The notes under the pieces were generated by a model. It was not told the DNA's origin. It saw only the letters and a list, made by a program, of their open reading frames with translations, and ran no database searches. 64,000 nucleotides of DNA from Crenothrix sp. D3 (GTDB lineage: Bacteria; Pseudomonadota; Gammaproteobacteria; Methylococcales; Methylomonadaceae). Numbering within the stretch: position 1 is the stretch's first letter; each line of letters begins with the position of its first letter. The position numbers and the translations under genes are program-made. Positions 18,401-25,905 of the stretch are shown here, piece after piece. Location of the stretch: assembly GCA_002134785.1 (NCBI GenBank), contig MBQZ01000018.1:186001-250000 (forward strand). Reading direction: 5' to 3'.

Positions 18401-19632
18401 GCTATATAAGTTTGTACAAACTGCCCCGCATTACAGCTACTAATGAGATTATCCAGTCCAGTTCGACAAGCGTACAGTGCCGTGCGCAAGACAAAACGGT
18501 GTTTTTCGCTGTGTAAACTTTGCTGTAAATAAGTTAATGCTAAATCAAAACCGTCTTCGCGGTGCAGTAATGGTAATAAACCCAGTAAAGCAGATGCCCG
18601 AACAGGTGGCGCGTCATCTTTAAATAATAACGCGGGATAGTAACGTTTCACTACTGTCAGTTCGGTTTGAGCCAGCATTTCTGCTAGTTTTTGCCGTACT
18701 GAGGGACAGGGGTCTTGTAATACTAATTCGTAAAGTTCAGCGAGTTCAGGTTCAACGCACAGTTGTTCGGCAATAATTTGTACTACTTTACGGCGTACAA
18801 ATAAGTCGTCGGTGTTTTTAGGGTATTGCAGGCGTTTAGATAACACGGTTTTTAACGATTCTGGCGAAGCACTTTGCAATAAACGCAAGGCTTCAATTTG
18901 TATCCATATTGATTGACTGCCTTTAAAACACGAGTGATAAATAAACCGTAGCGTTGCATCGGACACGCTATGATGCTGCATCTCGTCTGGCAAAGTACGC
19001 AATGCTACGGTTAAGGCGTTAAATGCACTGATAACGACACGTTTATCGCCTTGGTATTCTAATAATGGTTTCAGTGTTGACTCTAATTTTAAGCGTTGCC
19101 AAAGAATTTGATAATCGACGCGCTTACTGTCTTCGCTTAGTACGATAGCACTCACTTGACCTAGGCATTGCAGGGAAAAACTTAAATAGCGTTCGGTTTC
19201 TAAGTAACGATGCTGATAACGATCACTGACTGCATCATGTCCAAACCAGCGTTTAAAGGCTTTGACATCTTGGCGTAATTGACGGCGTGTCGCCCCTAAT
19301 TCTTCGGCGTAATTTAAAATATGCTGTTTTTTATCAATATCACTTAAGGCATTGGTGTAGCGTTTGCTGTATTCACCGAATGAATTTTTTAACCCTGTCA
19401 GCGTGGCAAGAATTTGTGTAATGTCGTAGCGTAAGAAATCAACCAAATGCTGGGCTTTTCGATTTAAAGCACGGCGTTCTCGTTCACTATCAATAACAGG
19501 CGGGAGTGGCCAGCGGTCAAAGTTATCCGATAATTGCTGTATTAAATCGGCATTCAGTTGATACCAATAAGGATTTTGTCCAGAAACCAGTAGATTTTTT
19601 ATTTCTGCGCGGCTAAGGCTTTGGTTGTTCAT
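15481..19632 (-). CDS. PgsB/CapB-type amide ligase with large HEAT-like N-terminal region
   Basis: The last gene of the seven-gene cluster encodes 1383 residues, over three times the length of Bacillus PgsB. Residues about 150-480 are helical repeats of HEAT/ARM type. A membrane helix lies near 702-723 (LAVFMVISIAYFMGKNIVL). The Mur-ligase core follows: P-loop GGWGTRGKSG near 741, KTTGCEAM, FLWECMGLTPSYVDI, a TNTYPDHEDIQGP segment, then FVNGMSANERF near 974 and VVNNRADRIARSR near 1010, each with a counterpart in PgsB. Such enzymes add glutamate by ATP-driven amide formation. A further 280-residue helical tail follows. The ATG at 19632 is chosen; the longer frame opens with TTG at 19701. Confidence 0.8.
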   Translation of the reverse strand: MNNQSLSRAEIKNLLVSGQNPYWYQLNADLIQQLSDNFDRWPLPPVIDSERERRALNRKAQHLVDFLRYDITQILATLTGLKNSFGEYSKRYTNALSDIDKKQHILNYAEELGATRRQLRQDVKAFKRWFGHDAVSDRYQHRYLETERYLSFSLQCLGQVSAIVLSEDSKRVDYQILWQRLKLESTLKPLLEYQGDKRVVISAFNALTVALRTLPDEMQHHSVSDATLRFIYHSCFKGSQSIWIQIEALRLLQSASPESLKTVLSKRLQYPKNTDDLFVRRKVVQIIAEQLCVEPELAELYELVLQDPCPSVRQKLAEMLAQTELTVVKRYYPALLFKDDAPPVRASALLGLLPLLHREDGFDLALTYLQQSLHSEKHRFVLRTALYACRTGLDNLISSCNAGQFVQTYIAHLLPAIKQLHETAEALATRRYAAQTLEYLLCHADEAKHQRVKNLAAFVNTIPVGKTRRLPKQLSNTDDAELGRLLSVLAQNDFGFDVENSLFGRFITRGHVFGFRIWRFLHEFRNPSPDKRQAFRHTVGRLFWGEMRIPSAILSELAETKVPAEPLFMDTEDGWRGYLPLIDEVISALKLGSKASYFYHSEGVTKLQPPRYFFKRWWASWQITWHFTDYARLRNWQENSQIPAHSYLQALADLGIKVSFNGYADVQSTDPAVLRFFPAAVPLSLSSLWTDFKDYFVSVYDSSLAELAVFMVISIAYFMGKNIVLYRQILAARNRLPLVLGGWGTRGKSGTERIKAALINALGHSIISKTTGCEAMFLHAHPFGTLREMFLFRPYDKATIWEQHALVLLADKLNCEVFLWECMGLTPSYVDILQRQWMRDDISTITNTYPDHEDIQGPAGVNIPEVMTNFIPHNKSLITSEEQMCPILRAAAKQRNTRFRSVGWLEAGLLADDVLARFPYDEHPFNIALVLALGDELGVDHDFALKEMADRVVADIGVLKTFPAAPWRSRRLEFVNGMSANERFGCLSNWTRCGFDTLSLAQNPDTWITIVVNNRADRIARSRVFASIIAKDISFDRCVLIGNNLTGLVSYIQEAWQEWLDTMSLHSNDESPEAILQRMALRFRIPYSQEICQQRLAIMVKAQKETVDVSTVLALINQPDALAAYLIAEEINQHTAIVEFAQYDAALFASHQDFLSQIQRANGKISDELEKNFHSLLTHWFEQKRVVVEDYYATGNQVIETIGNATPPAFYNKIMGIQNIKGTGLDFVYRWQAWDTCYKACQQLCSSVAVESATGLRTLATFQEHGVLTEETVTTAIAKVLDSALSQNEYYQAELGIIKANLARSLELLSSQNSQKKTGNSWLGYINETLEAFLDAGDAVKRRKRANQIYEDLVSERISHERAALELQSINKRQKGGWLHLGQ

Positions 19633-19712
19633 CGGGCAATGGTCTCGTGGGTAACTGAATATGATAGCTAGTGCTTTAAAGGGTTCGCAGTCATTACACA
19701 AACGCTGTTAAT

Positions 19713-21857
19713 TTAATTAATATCACGCATCACATTATTTTGTTCATTCTCGATTTGCCGCACTCGAATATCACGAAAATCAATCTCATTGGGTGCGAAA
19801 TCTCTAAGCCCGCGCCCTTCACCAAAATGATAAGTAAACGATAGCGTACCAAGGTTCACGCGGCGTTCAAGATCGTAGCTATATTGTAAATTAGCTTCGA
19901 GTCGATCTTGATACGATGTCCAATGTTGCCAATTTAATCCTAAACCTGCGTAACTGCGTTTAGAGGAGGTGGTTCTATCGGCATCGACTTGGTAAAACGT
20001 CATGCGATAAGACGCATCGAGTTCTACGCTGCCCAGTAATTGTTGCCAATGGGTTTCGGTCGCGAAATGATCAGGGCGTGTAATAGCCAAGTTTTCATTA
20101 GAACCTACTGAAACTTTCGTTGACCAAACAGTATCCAACCACGGTTTATGTTCTAACGTTAAGGCGGGCGTTAAACCTTGAGTATGATCGGCTTTATAAG
20201 GCGTAAATACATCTTGATCGACTTTCAACTTAAAATTAGGATCAGCGCGTACTCGAAGACTGTTGCGTAAACTCATTGCCCGCGCAAAATACGATAAGCT
20301 GGGAATTAAACGGGTTTTTGGATGCAGGTTATAGGCTTGTGCGATAGAAATATTCCATTGCGCTAACCATTCCAGTTGCTTATCGGGTACTTGCGCTATT
20401 ACTTTGGCATTGGAACGCACGGTAAAAGGTAACCAATCGGGATTGTAATAAGCCGCTTCATCCATGCCAAAACTTGGGTTGCCATGTTCTCGAACACGAA
20501 AAAATCCCAGTGTATTCCAGTAAACATCATTCGGTTCATCAAAATAACGGTAATTAACACGGTGCTGAATAAACTGTTCTAAAGGTAGTGTCGCACCGCT
20601 TTCTTGTTGATTATTACGGCGTACCACATCAAGCCCCGCACTGAGCGTACCGTCTTCTTGTTCACCTAATTTAAAGGTATCGATTAACGCTACTTTTTTA
20701 CTCATCACAGGGTCTTTTAACAGCATGGTGGGCGCAGGCACAGGAATTAATTCACGCTGCACAACACGGTTACGCGGTGCTTCGGGTTTTAAATTGACTA
20801 CGCGTTGACTAACACGAAATAAACTACGCGGTTTACCGTCAGTCGGGGGCAAACGAATAGTTTGCCATCCGTCAGTGACGTTTTGATAACGATAGGAGAC
20901 ATTGCCATTCGTTAATTCATCAATACGCAAAACAGCAGGCCCTTGACTGTAAAATTCAAATGGCGCGTCTGTGGTACTGACAAAATAGGGGCGTTCTTGT
21001 GCAACCGATAACGCAACCCCTGCTTCATCAAAACGCAGCTTGATGTATTGATTGCCCACAGGTTGTTGTTGGTAAAAGCGCACGATATGTTCGCCTGTTG
21101 GAATCGCTAAGGTAAAACGCCGCCAATCGGCTTTATCGACTAATGACAGTGATTGAGTTGGATTTTCATCGATTTGGTAGATTAATTGCGTGGGCGATTC
21201 GGGCAAAAAAGGCACGTCATCTAGCCGTGCATCTATTTGTAGCGTCACCGCGCTAAGGTTATTCATGAATAACACTAGCCGTTGGTCGGCAAAAATGATT
21301 TGTTCAGTCTCTGCGACAGGGGGTAACAAGGCGCGGCGAATGCGAATAAATGGGCTTTCAGGTTGCCACCCTTTAATGCTAACAAAATCGATGCCCGCAC
21401 TATTGATGATTGAATTGACGGGTTGCCAACCACTGTACCGTGATAGCCGTTGCCATAAAGATTGCAACAACGCATCATCAGGATATTGTTGTGCTAAACG
21501 CTCGGCTGCCGCTGATAGTTTTTCAATGCGATCTGGCTGTTCTTCAACGTCAGCTACATATTGAATCAAGGTTTTTTGCGCCTGTTCTAGTGTCACGATG
21601 GGTGATATGGGTGGCGCGTTTTTTTTTATAGCTAGCGAGTGTGAATCTGTGACAGGTACTTGCTCAGGATTAACACGCACACCATTTAAATGGGTAGCGG
21701 TATCGCGTGCAACCACTGCGTCTAGCGTGTTATGTCCGTCGTCGTGTTGTCGTATTAACAATGCCGTATCGGGCAGCGCGACTAATTGTTTAATATCATA
21801 AATAGAACAGCCAGACAGCAGGGTCAGCAGCAAGGCGGCTTGTGGGTATTTGGTCAT
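19713..21857 (-). CDS. Lipoprotein with C-terminal barrel-like region
   Basis: The 714-residue protein starts with a lipoprotein signal (LLTLLSGC, Cys17). Its middle part (about 160-390) has beta-rich modules with TGEHIVRFY, ERPYF and GPAVLRI motifs that recur in the neighbouring 1058-residue protein. The last 250 residues look like outer-membrane strands: alternating aromatic/polar stretches such as LRNSLRVRADPNFKL, ASYRMTFYQVDAD, LEANLQYSYDLERR and GTLSFTYHFG. I infer an outer-membrane component, perhaps the exit pore. The frame opens with GTG at 21863, but the ATG at 21857 gives the normal lipoprotein signal. It starts 15 bases after the upstream gene. Confidence 0.6.
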   Translation of the reverse strand: MTKYPQAALLLTLLSGCSIYDIKQLVALPDTALLIRQHDDGHNTLDAVVARDTATHLNGVRVNPEQVPVTDSHSLAIKKNAPPISPIVTLEQAQKTLIQYVADVEEQPDRIEKLSAAAERLAQQYPDDALLQSLWQRLSRYSGWQPVNSIINSAGIDFVSIKGWQPESPFIRIRRALLPPVAETEQIIFADQRLVLFMNNLSAVTLQIDARLDDVPFLPESPTQLIYQIDENPTQSLSLVDKADWRRFTLAIPTGEHIVRFYQQQPVGNQYIKLRFDEAGVALSVAQERPYFVSTTDAPFEFYSQGPAVLRIDELTNGNVSYRYQNVTDGWQTIRLPPTDGKPRSLFRVSQRVVNLKPEAPRNRVVQRELIPVPAPTMLLKDPVMSKKVALIDTFKLGEQEDGTLSAGLDVVRRNNQQESGATLPLEQFIQHRVNYRYFDEPNDVYWNTLGFFRVREHGNPSFGMDEAAYYNPDWLPFTVRSNAKVIAQVPDKQLEWLAQWNISIAQAYNLHPKTRLIPSLSYFARAMSLRNSLRVRADPNFKLKVDQDVFTPYKADHTQGLTPALTLEHKPWLDTVWSTKVSVGSNENLAITRPDHFATETHWQQLLGSVELDASYRMTFYQVDADRTTSSKRSYAGLGLNWQHWTSYQDRLEANLQYSYDLERRVNLGTLSFTYHFGEGRGLRDFAPNEIDFRDIRVRQIENEQNNVMRDIN

Positions 21858-21872
21858 AGTCACGTTGTATCG

Positions 21873-24800
21873 TTAGCGTTTTTCATTGGTATGAGTTAAG
21901 GACTGAATACTGATAACGCCCATTTCTGCAAAGGTATCAGTTTGTAACAGCGGCAATACACCCAACGCAAATTCGGGGCGTTGTTCTTGAACATTAATGG
22001 ACAGCGGTGCTTCGGGCGAATTCAGCTGTATTTCATGTTGTCCTTGTCCGACTTGATAAACCAGATTGATAACATTGCCTAGCTGTAAATTATTCGCACC
22101 CGCTAATATCAATCCTTGTGCAGGCAAGTTATTGGTGAATGGATAGCGACTAGTTTCATTGTTGTCGGTAATGTTTAACCAGCCATCCAGTGCGGAATCG
22201 GGTTTGGCAGGCGGGTGTAACGGACGAATTTGTAGATTCAAGGTCGCAGGGCCTACGAGGTTTAAGACCACAGGACGCTCAACGGTCGCTCTAACTCCCT
22301 GCCCATAAACATCGCGTTCAAGTGCGTAATAGCTATCACTGCCCGCATAATCTTTGATATGCCATAAGGCGTTTTGCCATGCTTTCGCGCTGGGGTTTTG
22401 CTGTTGCCATTGTGACCATTGTTGATAAAGTGCGGGGGCGTTTTGTTCGCTAATATGCGTTAATGCGTCATGTAACTGCACACCGTGTTGCAAATAATCA
22501 TGCCACGGTTTTAACTCAGCGACTGACCAAGCCTCCAGTGCGGCGGCAGTGTCACCTTGTTTTTGGGCTTTCAAACCTTGCCAAAATCGGCGTTCTTTAG
22601 TAGGTAATTTATCTTGCAACCCTGAATAACTTTCCCACCATTCCAACTGATAAGCCGCAGTTAATAAGTTTTCTAGCGGAGGATTTTCTAAGTCTAAACC
22701 CAGCAATAACACAAAACGGTATTCGTTATTTTTCGCTAACGCACTCAGTAATAAGCGATTGTGTGCATCAGATGGGCGGTGTATTTGCATGGCGGCGGCG
22801 ATGGTTAGCAATGCCGCGTTATCATTTTGTGCTTGATATTGCGCACTCAGTTGAGTAGCCGCCGCTTCGGCTATTCTCGATTCTGCATTTAATGATAAAT
22901 ATTTGCGTAGACTTTCTGCTAGATAGCTTTCGCCCAGTTTTGTTAACACATTGGCTTGTGCTAATTGGGCTTGTTGCCGCGTGAGTCCTTCGGAAAAATT
23001 AACGACTTTGCCCCAATGTTCAAGGGCTTCTAGCCAGTTTTGTTTTTGTTCCTCGCTGAGTGCGTGGGCAATTTCGCCGTCTAGGGTTTGTTTATTAGCC
23101 AGTGTCGGGGCTTTGATGGCAGGATAGGCTGCGACTGAGGCTTTGTATAAACGGGATTCGGCTTGTAATAAGCGTTGTAATGGAAGTTTTTCATTTTGTA
23201 ATGACTGAGAATTATCACGCAAGCGAGCTAAATAACTTTGCTCAGACAATAAAAATGGTTTAGCGGCGCGGTATTGTAGTGCGATATTTACAGGCTTAGT
23301 ATTATCGGCTTGCCATAGTTTGATGGTCTTAACATCTTTAGGTAGCGGCAATTCATAAACAGCCGTAGGTATTAAAGACGCAGGCTGGGAATGCACGGAA
23401 AATAGCGAATCTAAGGTGACATTGACACTATTTGCTTCCTGCTGTAAGCGAATTAATGCGGTTTCTGCTAACGAGCGGGTAAAGTCTTCAGCTTCGCGGT
23501 CTGGTTCACAGCGTAGCCAAATATCTTTGGTGATTTTCGCATCTATTTCAATATGTAATAAACGCGGCACACAATCGCGCTTATCAACAATCAAGCGTAG
23601 TTGTCCGTCAGTTTGCTGAGGTGGTAGATGATATTCATTGATCGCCGCGCCGCTCACTCGCGTAAAATAAGCATTACTTACACGCTTTAACGCGTCGGTT
23701 AAATGCTGATCGGCTAACAGACTATCGCTTTGCGGACGATTAACTGCGTGTAAGGTATTCGCTAAAAAATACGCCATAAACTGTGCATCAATCGTGGCTT
23801 TTTTACTGGGCAGTAAATCCCGATAAAAACTTCTAAAGCCGCGTAGCTGTTCGGCTTCTGTTAAGCCTTCTGGATAATCTTGCCGTTTTAAGGCAGCTTC
23901 GCGCATTAACTTACTGGCAATCATACCACCCGCTTGATGGCTATTATCTTTAGCGAGCTGTTTCGCGCTTTGCTCTGTTAGCTTTAATTCAGTCGTTGGT
24001 AACAAGCCTTGTTTTCGAATGTCTTCAACGGGCAAGCGCGGATTATTCAAGTGGGTGAATAAATAATCGTCTTCGGTTTGCGCTAGCAGTTGAATATACA
24101 ACGGTCTATCACTTTCTAAATCCAGTGTATGCTGTCCTTCGGGAATTTCGATGTAGTCTTGTTCTTCACGCCCCACCACTTCAATGGCAGTGTTGACCGT
24201 GACTACGCGGCTGGTTTCTACGCTGGTGGAAAAACTCAATTCTTGGGCGTTATGGTTATCCAGCCAATAACGAATATGATAATCTTGAATGAGTTCGCTG
24301 GTAGCACGTTCATAATGCAAACGATTTTTCAGGGCTAAACGGGCAGGGCCTGTGACGGCAAAACGTTGTTTTTGCCGCGTTTCAAGTTGATTGTAAAGTT
24401 CAGGCAAAGCAAACGGTTCTTGTGCCAATAAACACCAGTGCGCCGTTGACCAGATTAAATTACGGTACGGGGCAATCTCCGCTATCGGCAATTTACGCGA
24501 CACAAATAACGCCACGTCAAAATCATTGGCAAACGGTTTTGGTCGAGTGACATGAATCAGCATCGGTGCGCTTGCGTTGGGCGATAACACCAACGAATGC
24601 CCATCGGTTGAGGTTTGTAAGTTTTGTTTAACGGCTAAGCCTGTACCGTTAGATAGATAAACGGCTAACTCTTTGCCCGTTAAGGTCTGTTTTGGGTGGT
24701 ACAAACGCAGACTTTGGTATGCAGGCAATACTAGCGTAACTGATTGCGTGGGTGCTAAACGTACACGGTGCATTTCCCAATCGTCTGCGTATTCAGGTTT

Positions 24801-25049
24801 AACACCATTCACCCATTCGGGCATGGATTCAATATTATCCCAGCGCAAATCCTGACTATACGGTTCTAATAAACGTAACTGCATAGCATCGACGCGAGCA
24901 TACGCTGGGTGGATGAATGCAAGACAAAACAATAGTCCACGAAAAACACGAAAGGCACGAAAACAAGCCAACGTATTACGGTCGAATTGTTGGGGTACGC
25001 TGTCGCTAACCCAACCACACTGCCCTTTTTTTGTGTATTTCGTGGGCAT
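21873..25049 (-). CDS. Large periplasmic multi-domain protein with TPR-like section
   Basis: About 1058 residues, no recognised family. The start is unusual: ATG lies 4 bases after the upstream stop, followed by some 30 residues and then an Arg/Phe-rich n-region, hydrophobic stretch and cut site (GLLFCLAFIHPAYA). This signal is encoded by a dispersed DNA repeat. Residues about 225-330 and 895-1030 are beta-rich modules with GPARL/GPATL and GQHxL motifs shared with the lipoprotein at 19713. Residues about 640-880 are Ala/Leu/Gln-rich helices like TPR repeats, as in periplasmic scaffolds of other polymer exporters. Role inferred: periplasmic scaffold for polymer transit. Confidence 0.6.
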   Translation of the reverse strand: MPTKYTKKGQCGWVSDSVPQQFDRNTLACFRAFRVFRGLLFCLAFIHPAYARVDAMQLRLLEPYSQDLRWDNIESMPEWVNGVKPEYADDWEMHRVRLAPTQSVTLVLPAYQSLRLYHPKQTLTGKELAVYLSNGTGLAVKQNLQTSTDGHSLVLSPNASAPMLIHVTRPKPFANDFDVALFVSRKLPIAEIAPYRNLIWSTAHWCLLAQEPFALPELYNQLETRQKQRFAVTGPARLALKNRLHYERATSELIQDYHIRYWLDNHNAQELSFSTSVETSRVVTVNTAIEVVGREEQDYIEIPEGQHTLDLESDRPLYIQLLAQTEDDYLFTHLNNPRLPVEDIRKQGLLPTTELKLTEQSAKQLAKDNSHQAGGMIASKLMREAALKRQDYPEGLTEAEQLRGFRSFYRDLLPSKKATIDAQFMAYFLANTLHAVNRPQSDSLLADQHLTDALKRVSNAYFTRVSGAAINEYHLPPQQTDGQLRLIVDKRDCVPRLLHIEIDAKITKDIWLRCEPDREAEDFTRSLAETALIRLQQEANSVNVTLDSLFSVHSQPASLIPTAVYELPLPKDVKTIKLWQADNTKPVNIALQYRAAKPFLLSEQSYLARLRDNSQSLQNEKLPLQRLLQAESRLYKASVAAYPAIKAPTLANKQTLDGEIAHALSEEQKQNWLEALEHWGKVVNFSEGLTRQQAQLAQANVLTKLGESYLAESLRKYLSLNAESRIAEAAATQLSAQYQAQNDNAALLTIAAAMQIHRPSDAHNRLLLSALAKNNEYRFVLLLGLDLENPPLENLLTAAYQLEWWESYSGLQDKLPTKERRFWQGLKAQKQGDTAAALEAWSVAELKPWHDYLQHGVQLHDALTHISEQNAPALYQQWSQWQQQNPSAKAWQNALWHIKDYAGSDSYYALERDVYGQGVRATVERPVVLNLVGPATLNLQIRPLHPPAKPDSALDGWLNITDNNETSRYPFTNNLPAQGLILAGANNLQLGNVINLVYQVGQGQHEIQLNSPEAPLSINVQEQRPEFALGVLPLLQTDTFAEMGVISIQSLTHTNEKR
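24930..24963. repeat. Dispersed repeat copy inside a gene's signal-peptide region
   Basis: This is the second copy of the repeat at 15400-15434. On the minus strand it encodes the residues around ACFRAFRVFRGLL, the positively charged part of the signal peptide of the 21873-25049 protein. Confidence 0.7.
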
Positions 25050-25053
25050 TAAC

Positions 25054-25905
25054 TTATAAACAACTCATAAAGCGATTACGCAAATCTGCATTATCCACTA
25101 AGGCTTGGCGGGTCACTTTCGTCATTTCGATGTGTAAAAAACCCTGATGCCCTAGGCGCTGTAATAACTGCCCTTGCACATTGGTCGTACCGCCCAATTC
25201 TTGTACATCTATGGGGTATAACGCGACAATTTGCGATAAGGATTTTTTCAAACAGGCGGCAGTTTGTTGTACCCACGGCGGTGGCGATTTATGTCCTGCA
25301 CTGACAATAATGTCAGTTCCCACCGCTGCATCGGTTACACGGCTAGTCTGTTCATAACCATGCAGTTGGATAATTTTGCCGTCTGGGTATTGTTCAGCAA
25401 AGGCTTTGGTAAAGGCTTGCCAGTAAGTATCAGGCGTGTGTGCCATATCGCTAATCTCTCGGCGCACGGTATTCCATTGTGCCGCCTTAAATCCGCCCGT
25501 TAAAAATAAACTGCTGACAATTTTACCCGTGTTTAAATCGGTATCGCTGTGCGGTGCTTGTAACAGTCGGTTATTTTTCACTTGTGTATTAATAGCAAAA
25601 AAACCGCGCCCATTTTTGGCGGTGGGTAATTCTTGCAGAGTGATAAAATTACCTTGATTCACTTGCTGCATGGCTAACACTTGCCAATTGCTCGTTCCTG
25701 TTCCCATAAATACGGGTTTCAAGAGAGTGTTGAAAGTTTGTAATTCGTTAGAGGTTGCAACAATGACGCTGGTTGCCCCCGAAGCGAGTTTAAGTTGCGC
25801 GTCTAAAGTAGTCGCTGCTTGGACGGATGTCATCATCAATAGCCCCCCCAATAAGACACTAATGCGTTTTAAGTTCAGTTTCTCGAAAAAATCGACGTTG
25901 TTCAT
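25054..25905 (-). CDS. Secreted putative zinc amidohydrolase (polyglutamate-hydrolase-like)
   Basis: A 283-residue protein with a signal peptide (hydrophobic stretch ISVLLGGLLMMTSVQA, cut near 30). Potential metal and catalytic residues occur in the order seen in zinc amidohydrolases/carboxypeptidase-fold enzymes: H119 and D121/D123 in LQAPHSDTDLNT, H182 in QLHGYEQT, and E260 with R266 in FLHIEMTKVTR. Two Cys (218, 282) may pair. The fold call is inference from this order. Beside a CapB/CapC pair, cutting or releasing the polymer in the periplasm is the obvious guess. The start overlaps the preceding gene by 47 bases; no better start was found. Confidence 0.55.
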   Translation of the reverse strand: MNNVDFFEKLNLKRISVLLGGLLMMTSVQAATTLDAQLKLASGATSVIVATSNELQTFNTLLKPVFMGTGTSNWQVLAMQQVNQGNFITLQELPTAKNGRGFFAINTQVKNNRLLQAPHSDTDLNTGKIVSSLFLTGGFKAAQWNTVRREISDMAHTPDTYWQAFTKAFAEQYPDGKIIQLHGYEQTSRVTDAAVGTDIIVSAGHKSPPPWVQQTAACLKKSLSQIVALYPIDVQELGGTTNVQGQLLQRLGHQGFLHIEMTKVTRQALVDNADLRNRFMSCL

